Shown: one piece after another, positions 1 through 11,192 of the stretch
How the letters are laid out: the number at the start of each line of letters is the position of its first letter
Position numbering within the stretch: position 1 is the stretch's first letter
Source: Clavelina lepadiformis
Lineage: Eukaryota; Chordata; Ascidiacea; Aplousobranchia; Clavelinidae
Assembly: GCF_947623445.1 (NCBI RefSeq)
Contig: NC_135242.1
Location: 15,562,001-15,626,000 of the forward strand
Length of the DNA: 64,000 bases
Reading direction: 5' to 3'
Translations under genes and position numbers: made by a program
The notes under the pieces: model-generated
Databases searched by the model: none
Seen by the model: the letters and a program-made list of their open reading frames with translations, nothing else
Told to the model about the DNA's origin: nothing

Positions 1-3000
1 TGTGAAGAATCAAAGGTTAAGAAGTCTGATTTACAGTTTTATTTGACAAGATATCAAACAACCTTACAGACAATGGGAATTGGCAAAAGAAACGAGTGTA
101 GCGAGGCTGAAGCTCGGCGATATGTGCAACAAGTTAGAACCTTAACAAGCGGTCTGGAAGATATAAAGTATCCCACAAAAATTTATCAGACTTTATGCCA
201 ACAAATTTCAGGTGAAGGACATGACAGCACCAGGTATGCCTACCTGGCAACGCTAAACAACTTTTTGCAGTTTATGCAGATTGAATTCGGAGACATCCAG
301 AAAACTGAAATCGAGAAGCTTTCAAAATATGTCAACCAATGGTTGCAGAGGCAAAGACAGAAAAAAGAAAAACGAGAACGTTTTGTTAAGGACAATTCAA
401 TCAAAAAACTAAGAAAACATTCTTTCCCTGGACAAAAAATTAAAGCATATGAAAGAGCCACTGAAAAAGAAGCAGCTGCCATCCGATGTAAGACACTGGG
501 CTCATTGACCAAACAAGAAATAACTTTCGTTTGTGGCGATATCTTTGCCAGAATAATTTGTAGGCTTGGTTGTAGGTCTTCCACAATAACTGGAATAAAA
601 CGAAAAGAAGTGGAGGACCATGAGGTCATGGATTCTGGTTTTTATTCCATTTTGGTAGCTGACCAGAAAGAAAAAACGAGGCATGCTTGTCTCGTACTAT
701 CACCAGAGGAGTTTGAAGATGTCAAGAAAACATCTGACCATGTATGGTCATTTTTACAAGCACTACCAACTCTTAATGATCGTGTGTTTCCCAGTTTATC
801 TGGCAGCAATTTGAAAGGAAGAATGTCTTCAGCCGCCTTTAACACAATATACAAGAAAATTAGCAGAAAATGCTTTAAAACTCCGGTCAATGTAACTGAA
901 ACAAGAAAATTAATAACCAGAGAAATCAGTGGTAAGCCACGACAAATAAAGGAAGCAATTGCTAGGGCTGAAGGACACACTCTTGGCGTTGCAGATACAT
1001 TTTATGATGTCACACACCCTTCTGAAATTGTGCAAACCGCTCGAATATATCTGGAGGAGATCGCAAGTAAGAAAAATACTAACAATATTGTTTAGTGTCA
1101 TATCTCTTGTATCAGTTTTGTGTTTTATTGATGCATTGATAATGAAAATTGTTAATCCGTGATTACATTTTTTGAAGCATAGTTAAATTTACTTTACTTT
1201 TAGTGAAAACGGTTTCTGAAAGTGGTGTAAAATCTAACACAGGTATGTAGGTGTCTTATTTACCAAAATTCTTAATCGAAATTTTATATCATATTTTTTA
1301 TAAAAGATGATTGCTTCATAAAGTTGTAGGAAATTTTCTATAAATAAAATTTCTAATAGCACTAAACCTGACTGATATGCGATCAAGCGGTTGTCAAATA
1401 GATAACATTTTACTGAAGACTGTGAAATGAATAATGGAGGTAATATTTCCAAGTATTAAATGGTTTAAAAAATGTATTCACTTTTGAAACAGGTGCAGTC
1501 GCTGGCAGTCAGACACAAAAAGCAGCAGGTTTTTCACAAGTTTATTAGTATGCTCATTAAGATAAAATGGTATTTTTTGTTCGATGAGTGTTATAGTAGC
1601 CTATATGCCTGTTATGGTTTATCATCTTTAGCAAAGTTTTTATTTTTGTTTTGCAGAGCCAGTTCCCAACGTGACTGACAAAAGCGATTGTCAAATAGGT
1701 AGAGATCTCACAGAAGATGGTGAAATGAATAGTAGGTGTGATATTTCTAAATATTAAATGGTTTAAATACTCACTTTTTGAACAGGTGCAGTCACTGGCA
1801 GTCAGACACAAGAAGCAGCAGGTTTGTCACAAGTTTATTAGTATGCACATTTAGATAAACTGGTATTTTTTGTTCGATCAGTTTTATAGTAGCTTATATG
1901 CCTGTTATGGTTTATCATCTTTAGCAAAGTTTTTATTTTTGTTTTGCAGAGCCAGTTCCCAACGTGACTGACAAAAGCGATTGTCAAATAGGTAGAGATC
2001 TCACAGAAGATGGTGAAATGAATAGTAGGTGTAATATTTCTAAATATTAAATGGTTTAAATACTCACTTTTTAAACAGGTGCAGTCACTGGCAGTCAGAC
2101 ACAAGAACCAGCAGGTTTGTCACAAATTTATTAGTATGCACATTAAGATAAAATGGTATTTTTTGTTCGATCAGTGTTATAGTAGCTTATATGCCTGTTA
2201 TGGTTTATCACCTTTAGCAAAGTTTTTATTTTTGTTTTGCAGAGCCAGTTCCCAACGTGACTGACAAAAGCGATTGTCAAATAGGTAGAGATCTCACAGA
2301 AGATGGTGAAATGAATAGTAGGTGTAATATTTCTAAATATTAAATGGTTTAAATACTCACTTTTAAAACAGGTGCAGTCACTGGCAGTCAGACACAAGAA
2401 GCAGCAGGTTTGTCACAAGTTTATTAGTATGCACATTTAGATAAACTGGTATTTTTTGTTCGATCAGTTTTATAGTAGCCTACATGCCTGTTATGGTTTA
2501 TCACCTTTAGCAAAGTTTTTATTTTTGTTTTGCAGAGCCAGTTCCCAACGTGACTGACAAAAGCGATTGTCAAATAGGTAGAGATCTCACAGAAGATGGT
2601 GAAATGAATAGTAGGTGTAATATTTCTAAATATTAAATGGTTTAAATACTCACTTTTTAAACAGGTGCAGTCACTGGCAGTCAGACACAAGAACCAGCAG
2701 GTTTGTCACAAATTTATTAGTATGCACATTAAGATAAAATGGTATTTTTTGTTCGATCAGTGTTATAGTAGCTTATATGCCTGTTATGGTTTATCACCTT
2801 TAGCAAAGTTTTTATTTTTGTTTTGCAGAGCCAGTTCCCAACGTGACTGACAAAAGCGATTGTCAAATAGGTAGAGATCTCACAGAAGATGGTGAAATGA
2901 ATAGTAGGTGTAATATTTCTAAATATTAAATGGTTTAAATACTCACTTTTAAAACAGGTGCAGTCACTGGCAGTCAGACACAAGAAGCAGCAGGTTTGTC

Positions 3001-4615
3001 ACAAGTTTATTAGTATGCACATTTAGATAAACTGGTATTTTTTGTTCGATCAGTTTTATAGTAGCCTACATGCCTGTTATGGTTTATCACCTTTAGCAAA
3101 GTTTTTATTTTTGTTTTGCAGAGCCAGTTCCCAACGTGACTGACAAAAGCGATTGTCAAATAGGTAGAGATCTCACAGAAGATGGTGAAATGAATAGTAG
3201 GTGTAATATTTCTAAATATTAAATGGTTTAAATACTCACTTTTTAAACAGGTGCAGTCACTGGCAGTCAGACACAAGAACCAGCAGGTTTGTCACAAATT
3301 TATTAGTATGCACATTAAGATAAAATGGTATTTTTTGTTCGATCAGTGTTATAGTAGCTTATATGCCTGTTATGGTTTATCACCTTTAGCAAAGTTTTTA
3401 TTTTTGTTTTGCAGAGCCAGTTCCCAACGTGACTGACAAAAGCGATTGTCAAATAGGTAGAGATCTCACAGAAGATGGTGAAATGAATAGTAGGTGTAAT
3501 ATTTCTAAATATTAAATGGTTTAAATACTCACTTTTAAAACAGGTGCAGTCACTGGCAGTCAGACACAAGAAGCAGCAGGTTTGTCACAAGTTTATTAGT
3601 ATGCACATTTAGATAAACTGGTATTTTTTGTTCGATCAGTTTTATAGTAGCCTATATGCCTGTTATGGTTTATCACCTTTAGCAAAGTTTTTCTTTTTCT
3701 TTTGCAGAGCCAGTTCCCAACGTGACTGACAAAAGCGATTGTCAAATAGGTAGAGATCTCACAGAAGATGGTGATAAATATTAAATTGTTTAAATTAATA
3801 TACTCTTTTACTTTTTCAACAGGTGCAGTCACTGGCAGACAGGCACAAGAAGAATCAGGTTTGTTAAAAACTGAATTAGTAAATACGTAAGGATACATGT
3901 ATAGGTAGGTGTGTGTTAAGTTAGTGAATATTGCTTGTTGTTCTGGAAAAGTCTGTTTTGTTTATGTTTTCATCGGTTCAAACAAAAAATCCTTCTGTTT
4001 CTTAGGCCCAACGATAGGTGTTGCTATCTCTTTTTCTGAAGGTATCGTATCTACGTGATTATTGGTTATTCGTAGTTATGCTTTCTTACTGAAATTAAAA
4101 CATTAACCGAAGTTGGTCTTTCATTCCGTAGCAACGTGCCTAAAATTTGTTTTGTTATATCTAAATAGCTAACGTCATAAGAGTGAAATTCACCTATGAC
4201 CGAATTATCCTGGACATCTTCAGGCCTGCTGACATCAGATTTGCTTCGGGAGGTGATGTTCAGTCGCTTGCTGACATAAAAATGGGCGAAAAATGTCTAG
4301 CTCGGTGGCCTCCAGACAAACAGTTTTATTTAGCTACAAGAGTTGACCCATCCTTCTGTAAGTTAGTATGGATTTAGTTGAAGTTTCAATCTACCATTAA
4401 GCTTTTACTACCTGTTTGTTTGCGAAAAAAATAGCGTCATTTAGTACAAACAAACTTAGGAAGTGCGTGTTATTTTTTTAGGTACGCCCAAGAAACGAAG
4501 AGAAGGAACTTATTACTCAGATTCCGACACTTCTCCTCAAAAAAAAGTACAATTGCCAGTGACAGCCAAAAGAAGAAGAAAGAAAATTACATTTACCAAC
4601 TTTGAATACGCTTGA
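1..4615 (+). CDS. Tyrosine-recombinase-domain protein with a mini-exon repeat array and Tudor-like C-terminal part (5' end outside the window)
   Basis: Partial at the left edge; the frame is open from base 1. Exons read: 1-1066, 1204-1242, nine 36-nt and eight 42-nt mini-exons between 1493 and 3858, 4006-4041, 4169-4357, 4482-4615. Every intron is phase 1, and the joined sequence (2124 nt, 707 residues in the window) has no stop. Counting from base 43, exon 1 resembles the catalytic half of Crypton-like tyrosine recombinases: Arg178 (GCRSSTITG), Lys209/211, Arg288, His312 (GHTLGVAD) and Tyr321 (TFYD). The first His of the usual HxxR box is Thr285. The mini-exons encode a 26-residue repeat. 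Exon 4169-4357 (GEKCLARWPPDKQFYLAT) looks Tudor-like. The last exon is very basic (KKRRE, KRRRKK) and ends in TGA; an AATAAA lies at 4863. It may be a domesticated transposon gene, possibly nuclear. Exons could also belong to two genes, but the phases fit one. Confidence 0.62.
1493..3858 (+). repeat. Tandem array of a 293-bp unit, each unit carrying two phase-1 mini-exons
   Basis: Eight units start at 1493, 1786, 2079, 2372, 2665, 2958, 3251 and 3544; spacing is exactly 293 bp until the last (279 bp). Each holds a 36-nt exon (1493-1528, 1786-1821 and so on; a ninth copy at 3823-3858) and a 42-nt exon (1657-1698, 1950-1991, 2243-2284, 2536-2577, 2829-2870, 3122-3163, 3415-3456, 3708-3749). The exons follow a pyrimidine-rich AG and precede gtttgt or gtagag. 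In frame they read AVTGSQTQEAA then EPVPNVTDKSDCQIG. Neighbouring units alternate GAAGCAG and GAACCAG in the 36-nt exon, with matching alternation in the introns, so the true repeat is a 586-bp dimer. A decayed extra 42-nt exon at about 1365-1401 has lost its GT donor. Confidence 0.85.
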
Positions 4616-5085
4616 ACTTGTGTAGTTTGAGTTATTTTTTTACTATCTTCTCTTTTTCATTCATTTTCAAATTTCTGTTTCGCGTTCATTATCTGCAGCA
4701 TTTTTTATATCGTGTTATCTTGATACTTTGCAACTGTATTATATCTTTATTGAAGTATGGAATAATGTGTCATTAGTGGAATGATTTACAATATTGCATT
4801 ACTTTGAGAATTTTTTGTGGGTTTACTTTCCCTGTATAGTGTATATGCATCCACCTAGCTCCAATAAAATATTATTCTGCAAATTTCACATGACAATAAT
4901 TTCTAGTAGATCTTTATCGCCAGCTGCTGGTGGACGAGTTTTAGTTTCAAGGAACAAATTTCCTAACAAAATTTGTTTGCAAACAACTTTTTAAAAAAAA
5001 AAGAGCGTATCAAAATTTGTTACATTAGTTAATCTTCATAAATCTTAATTTTGAAAATTTGTTCCCGCGCGTGTATATGGTTCTG
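4616..5085. other. Intergenic, no gene seen
   Basis: AT-rich sequence after the TGA at 4613-4615. A possible polyadenylation signal AATAAA lies at 4863-4868. No other gene or repeat was recognised. Confidence 0.5.
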
Positions 5086-5086
5086 G

Positions 5087-5142
5087 GTTGAATTGTCCGC
5101 GGGTTGAATCGTCCATTGGTTGAATTGTCCATCGTTGGGATT
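5087..5142. repeat. Three short tandem copies of a GGTTGAAT(T/C)GTCC motif
   Basis: The motif GGTTGAATTGTCC occurs three times with small changes, spaced about 17-20 bases. It resembles subterminal repeat motifs of small DNA transposons. The bounds of any parent element could not be fixed. Confidence 0.5.
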
Positions 5143-5464
5143 TTTCGATTAATTGCATATTTAGAAATTTACCTTTAAAATAAAAAAACAAAGAAATTAT
5201 GCCTTTTACAAGCATATACGGGCCCTTAGTAGATAGTGTCCGCATTAGCGCATTTTTATTTGTAATAACAACCGCCATTAGTTTTTCCCTACCGCGCCAA
5301 TGATGATGAATCGTTGATTTTTACGACTGGCTTTCACAAAGTAGGCTTTGTAGCTTGTTTTATTTACAAAGAATACAGAGTAGTTCTAAAAAAATCTGCT
5401 GGTTTTGTTGCTATGTACTGCTTCTCTATCCTGAGCGGTTTGGACTTTAAAAAGCGGTGGCCAC

Positions 5465-6175
5465 GGTATTCAACCCAAACGGGATTGCACAACGAGATTG
5501 CACCCAACGAAATTGCAATTTTTGCAGCCACATAGAATTGTACTTGTACCCATAAAGGAATTAAAGCGAATAGTGGAATTAATAATATAAGGAATTAATA
5601 TTACGAAATTACACCCAAATGAGATTCCACCCACACGGACTCAGACGCATATTTAGGGTTTTAGTGCCCGGGAACAGCGGGAACATATGCTCCCCCACTT
5701 GTCAAAACAAATGAGAAAAGCGAACACCGAAGGATTGGACTATAATGGCATTCGCTTAATTTCCACATTTATTACCTCGTCGCCGGTCCAATAAGTGCGA
5801 AGCGCAAATTATGAAACGAATTCTAACATTTATTCGTACAATAATAGCTGTACAATTTTATCTAATATTTATGTTTTATTTTTAATTACACAGATTAACA
5901 CGATTTATGAACGATATAGTGTTTATATTATATTTACGCGTGTAACCCACCTGTTAGGCTAAATATGATTTCCGAAATTATTAACCATCCATGGTTCGTA
6001 AGTAACGTATGCCCGTATGAATTACAACTACAGCCCTTGTTTCTTGCAGTCCCAAAGCCCAAACGTGTGCAATGTGGGTGCAATCCTGTGTGGTTACAAT
6101 TCGGTTTAGGTTCAATCCCATCTGGGTACAATCCCGTGTGGTTGCAATTCCTTGTGTGCAATCACTACGGAACCC
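5465..6175. mobile_element. Foldback-type element with subterminal repeats in opposite orientation
   Basis: The left arm (about 5465-5640) repeats ACGAGATTGCACCC-like words. The right arm (about 6060-6175) repeats the reverse complement, GGGTGCAATC-like words such as GGGTACAATCCCGTGTGG. The middle is AT-rich and non-coding. This suits a non-autonomous foldback or MITE-like element. Exact ends and a target duplication were not found. Confidence 0.5.
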
Positions 6176-7229
6176 TACAAAACAAAACCACCCTGTCAGC
6201 GAAGACCTGATTTTAGTAGAAGAACTTGCTTGCCAGTTGCCAAAGGAAATATTTTGTTGCGTTTATGTTTGTGAAAATAAATTTAGTGAGACTTCAGATT
6301 TGTAAGAGAAGGTAAAGGTCATTGGTAACAGAAAAGAAAAAAACAAGGCTAATATACACACACGCGTCCCTGGACAGTCGTGCATAAATCATCAACCAAC
6401 TTTACTGAATGATTAGCTATATACGTACCGGTATATCACCTTTTTATTTCAACAATTGCAAACAACAATAAACCCAGCACAAGCGTATCAAACTACCTTA
6501 AACGCGGCATAGCTTACTTACAGCGAAAACCATTGCCAAACTGCATTAGCACACTAAACAGCTGCAGCTACCATAATATCTGATTAAATACTGTCGCTTA
6601 TTTAAAAAAAAGCTAGAGTTGATGTCGTAAAAAAGAAAACCAAAAAAATCAAACCATCTATTTCGGGTGTTTACGAGAAATGATGGCTTATGTAACTTTT
6701 GCCAGTTCCTGAAATAAAAATGCAACATACATTTCGAAACTCTTTGAACCTTTACCGATTTATACAATGTTTTTACATCATGGCTTTCATTTCAAATATT
6801 TTAAGGCCAAATTTTAAGTTCAGACTTGGCCAAATTTGATTGAAGTTACAACAAAAAACAGCAGTTTTGGGCATTTCTATGTTATAAACGTTAGCTAATC
6901 ACCATAATCATGTTTCTGATTGAAAAAAAATCGTGTGTGTTCGCGAAGTTTTCCTTGATTACAGGCAACACAATATACAGAAATGTGTTTTTGATGAAAA
7001 TGTCTACAAGTTTGAAAGAAACATTCCTTCGTAATTTGTATGCATTTTTACAGTTTCGGAGAGAGAAAGCAAAGTTATCCAAAGCTATTATACATCGTCG
7101 TATTAATTATATCAGTGATAATTAAAAACTCCCCTATATACACTTATTAGCATCACGTGCATATAAAACAATAACAAAAAACGAATATGTTTGACTTGTT
7201 TATAAATCGATAAAAATAGACAGTTGTAA
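6176..7229. other. Intergenic, no gene seen
   Basis: AT-rich sequence between the foldback-type element and the 3' end of the minus-strand EF-hand gene. The short open frames have no recognisable protein and no supporting splice pattern. Confidence 0.5.
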
Positions 7230-10200
7230 TCACTCGGAAATGTCTTTCATTGCTTCCTTCAGTAATTCTTGCAGCTGTTGTTCTACAGGCGACAAAATTG
7301 ATTTATCTTCTTTGTCGTGATCACTTTTTTCGTGGACTGATCCAGTAGGTAGCCCTATCTGTGCTGATGTCTCTTTTTTCCTCAAATCTGACAATAACTC
7401 GTACAGTTCTTCTTCTTCCGCCGACAAAGATGAATTTGATGATGAAGTTTCGATGTTGGTGACATTTCCTGTATCATTTATGTTTGTCAAAATGTCCATT
7501 ACTTCGCTGTCATTTTTACTAGACGGCTTGGACATGCTTTCATTTTTTAGATTTTCAAATAATTCACGAACAACATTTGACAAGATATGCTCACTATTTG
7601 GAGATGTAACTTCTATTGCTGCTGTGGTTTGTAATTGGTTTGCATTGCTACTTGTCATTTCACGAACAAAATCCGTATTTTGGGTTGCTTGAGAACTGAA
7701 CGTGATGCTTTTTGGGGTTATAGCTTCAACCGTTTTTCCAGGCGTTCCAGCAAAAATATTCGTTAAATCATTCAGGCTTTTGATTATGTTCCCTGGAATG
7801 TTTCTCGGTTTTTGAGAACTTAACTGATGTTTCAAGTTCTCAATCAATCCAAGCAAACTTACATTTGCTGGAGCATTTGAGCTGGGAGCTAGAGCACTAA
7901 CATTAACAAACGACGTGGGAAAAAAACTAACTGCGTCGGTCATTGCCTTGCAGAAGGAGTTCCACACCTCATGTTGCTGGCAAGAAAGTTTTGAAAGTTC
8001 AAAGACAGTTTCTGAACATAAAATAAAGAGGAATAAATCACAGCGGCTGTAGAAGTGTTATTGATAAGTTTATATTAATAGTTCCAGGATACCAACCGTA
8101 AGCATTGCTCCTTTCCGAAACCACGTTATCTGGCATGTATTTCTCCAGACTGCCTTGGTCCATCAAACTAGGGTCTGCTTGATTGAAAAAAATTTCAAAC
8201 GATTTGTTGGTTTTCAAAACTTGATCTAGCTCAGCAACCGTCACTAGACCATCTTTATCGGCATCAGCAACAGTAAATACGTAGAATGGTGCTATACCAG
8301 CATCATTACCCAATGTCCTTGTTAAAATATAAGGGTTGAGTGTACCGAAACAGTAGGCCTAATAAAAATAATAATATTATACTAGTATAATATTGTAATA
8401 GTCCTAGTAAATATTCTTATACTCACTGCATACATTTCTAAGTTTAAAAATAGTCATTTACACCAAAACACATAAAGTCACAAATTTCACAGAATCCATA
8501 AAAACAAGTTTTTGAAATTTCGATTTGCTTATTTCAGTTCTTAAATATTTACCGGTTTAGCATTTTCTGATAAGAATTTGCGCAGTTAATATTTTTCTCC
8601 AATTGCATTATTACGTCATTTCTCGTGTCTCGCAATACGAAGCAAGTAAACCGTTTTCCTTTAAGCTCGTTTGAAGATGTAACATTTAGCCACACTTTAT
8701 TTCCAGGCATACCTAAAAAGATTTGTAAAAAATTTTGCAAGTTACAAATACTTCAATTTGTACACTTCTCATTTGCATTTGAATAGGAAATTGATTTCTT
8801 TAAAACTAAATAGGTTTAATTTGTTGTTAATTCGTTAAATTATAATTAATTAGTTAATTTGCTATAATTTACATTACTGTTGCTAGGTTTTTGTTGATTA
8901 ACACTTCATTTATTCAGCCTACGTTGCAGACAAAAGAATCAACTGACCGAATAACAAATTATTAATGGATGTGAAGAAAGTGGTTGTATTTAAAGCATTT
9001 GGGCCCAAGTATGCTTCCAAGTCGTTGATTGGATCTTCCTCTGACGCCTGTATCAGTTTATATCGTGTATTTTCAAAATATTCAAAAGGCTAAAAAGGTT
9101 TTAGCGTAAAGATGACGCTCTATTATAGATGGCTAAATCGTAATATTGCATTCTATTTATTTGTATATAATTAAAAGTTATTTTAAAGAAACTACAGCAA
9201 TGGTATACTAATAATGTTATCAATACTCACAGCTGGATTGTAGAAATTGTAAGTTGACGCAATTTCCTCATTCGTGATTGTATCATCACTATTTTGATCA
9301 ATGGTTGAGAAAACCCCTTTCCATGTATTTACAACAAAACGCTTGGAACTTGTTGCTGCGATGGATGGTCATTTTAAATTATACATAAACATGCCGAATA
9401 ACAAACTACTTAATACTCTCCATACACGGGTTTGTAGGTTTTTAGATTCGGTAATGCGCAGAGTGAAAGTAGTGAAGATGTTTATGTTTACTTTATACAG
9501 TATAAAATCATTTCATGAAGAATATACACATACTTGCAAGCATTGTAAAATTGACCAAAAGATCAGCAACTAAGACACTTTACGCAAAACAGAGCACAAA
9601 GCCTTTGAGCACTCAAATTTAACGTCCTATTTGTGATTCTGTGCACATTGGTATAGGTATAGTACAGTTGGTAGTAAACTTACAGATTGTGTCGAGTTGA
9701 TCCTGTTTCAAGATCTGCGTGCAGTTATATAAACCTGGATACATCAAAGATGCAGATAATGTAACCAGAAACACCTCTTGACACAAAGCAGCAAATATAC
9801 TTATAGACCTATCCGAAGGAGATAAATATACTACTTAGGTGCTAGAAATGTTGCCTTTAAATTATGCTGAAACCAACTTACTTCTCATGATTGATACAAC
9901 AGAGGGGATATTTTTCTCAAAATATTTGCATAAACATGAAGTTGCTTCAAGAAAACTAGCTCCACTTGTCTTCTTAACTCCTACAAAAGGTTTCGTATTA
10001 TGAAAAAAACTTAAATTGTTGTTTTGTAAGGAAGGCTTCTGTGTATACATTGATCGCACAAAACCAACTCATACCAACTCTTCCAATTGTTTTTCCGACG
10101 GCATATTTGAATTCCTGGAAGCTTAGTTCTTGGTCGTTAATCTCGGACTTTGCTGCATTTATCCACGCTTGAAAGTTTTGCAACAGATTGGACATTTCGC

Positions 10201-11192
10201 TTGATGATACTGAGATTGGAAAACAATTAATATATTTTGGTTAGATAAGTAGTGGCTATATTATACACATTGTTAGATAACCGATGTAAGTTATATAAAA
10301 AACATAAATCTCAAAAATGTTGTCAGTAAATAGCCTATATAGTTGACAAAATAACATAGCTCACTTATATCATCGGTGTCCAGCTTCAAAACAATTTCTG
10401 AAGCGCTTAGCTGTTGGTTTTGGTTTAAATCGAGCAAACTAAACAATATTCTCCACACGGCATCAGCAGCTGAAATTCCTTCCGATGCTATATATATACC
10501 AGTGGTTTGAAAAAATTTAAAACTAACCAGCAACCAAGACAATCATTAGCAGGTAAAATAAACACAGTAACAACTTTACGAGTAATTGTCTAATGATTTA
10601 CAATAATGGTTATGTATATGTGTCGTTCATTTCTTAAAATTAAATAGGGACCAGGCTGTGCCATTAAAACATTTAAACGCTTTATTGTAAGACAGGTTAA
10701 CCATACGTGTGGTTGTACACAGCAGTGACTTAATTACGAGCAAACAAAGTCTTGCCTTTAGTATAGACTAAGCTTAATTGGCTTACGTTTTCAAAAGAAA
10801 AATTGTGTACTAGGTATTTCCGGGTAAAACAAAAGGAAGTTACCCTGTCTTGATGATAAATAATTAAGCCACCTCAAACTTTGCTCACCAGGCCTTTTAC
10901 ACTTACCTACAAGCTCGCCGATGCTTGCATCATACTTCTGTTGGCATGCTTGAAAGTCTGAAATAAGAAATAGCCGATAGAGCTATAGTATACAAAAATT
11001 TAATATTTAGCCTTGCGTTATTACAATTAAAATTTGAGGGTTTAAAATTACTTCACAGAATGATTTATTGTTGATATATACAGTATTTTCTTGAACGGAC
11101 ACATGTTTATACATTCATTTACCTTCTGGTGAAAATGCTGCTGACGAGGCCCAGGCAATTAAAGTCAAACAAATCACACATTTAAACACCAT
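7230..11192 (-). CDS. Secreted EF-hand-like protein, 11 exons
   Basis: Exons in transcript order: 11192-11123, 10957-10907, 10487-10365, 10209-10075, 9980-9882, 9830-9684, 9355-9231, 9089-8948, 8712-8553, 8317-8097, 8011-7230. The total of 2055 nt gives 684 residues with intron phases consistent throughout. The N-terminus (MVFKCVICLTLIAWASSAAF) is a signal peptide. EF-hand-like loops are DQNSDDTITNEEI (exon 7) and DADKDGLVTVAEL (exon 10), both near canonical, plus a degenerate DLNQNQQLSASEI (exon 3) and a weak NDQELSFQEF (exon 4). The last exon encodes about 260 residues rich in Ser, Thr, Asn and Glu. A role as an extracellular or secretory calcium binder is inferred. I know no orthologue. 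The exon 10 donor (gttggt) and the exon 6 acceptor are the weakest parts. Confidence 0.72.

Noticed and set aside
1375..1401. Tenth mini-exon at the array's left edge
   Set aside because: The sequence resembles the 42-nt exon but the donor GT has become AT, so it is a decayed unit.
1557..3569. Series of 84-88 codon minus-strand and 61 codon plus-strand open frames repeated through the array
   Set aside because: They simply recur with the 293-bp unit, cross intron-like sequence and are antisense or out of phase with the splice-bounded mini-exons.
8041..8096. Read-through of EF-hand exon 10 to a nearby stop as the gene end
   Set aside because: A donor at 8096, although weak, joins in phase to a further 260-codon exon with matching composition; a short alternative end cannot be excluded.
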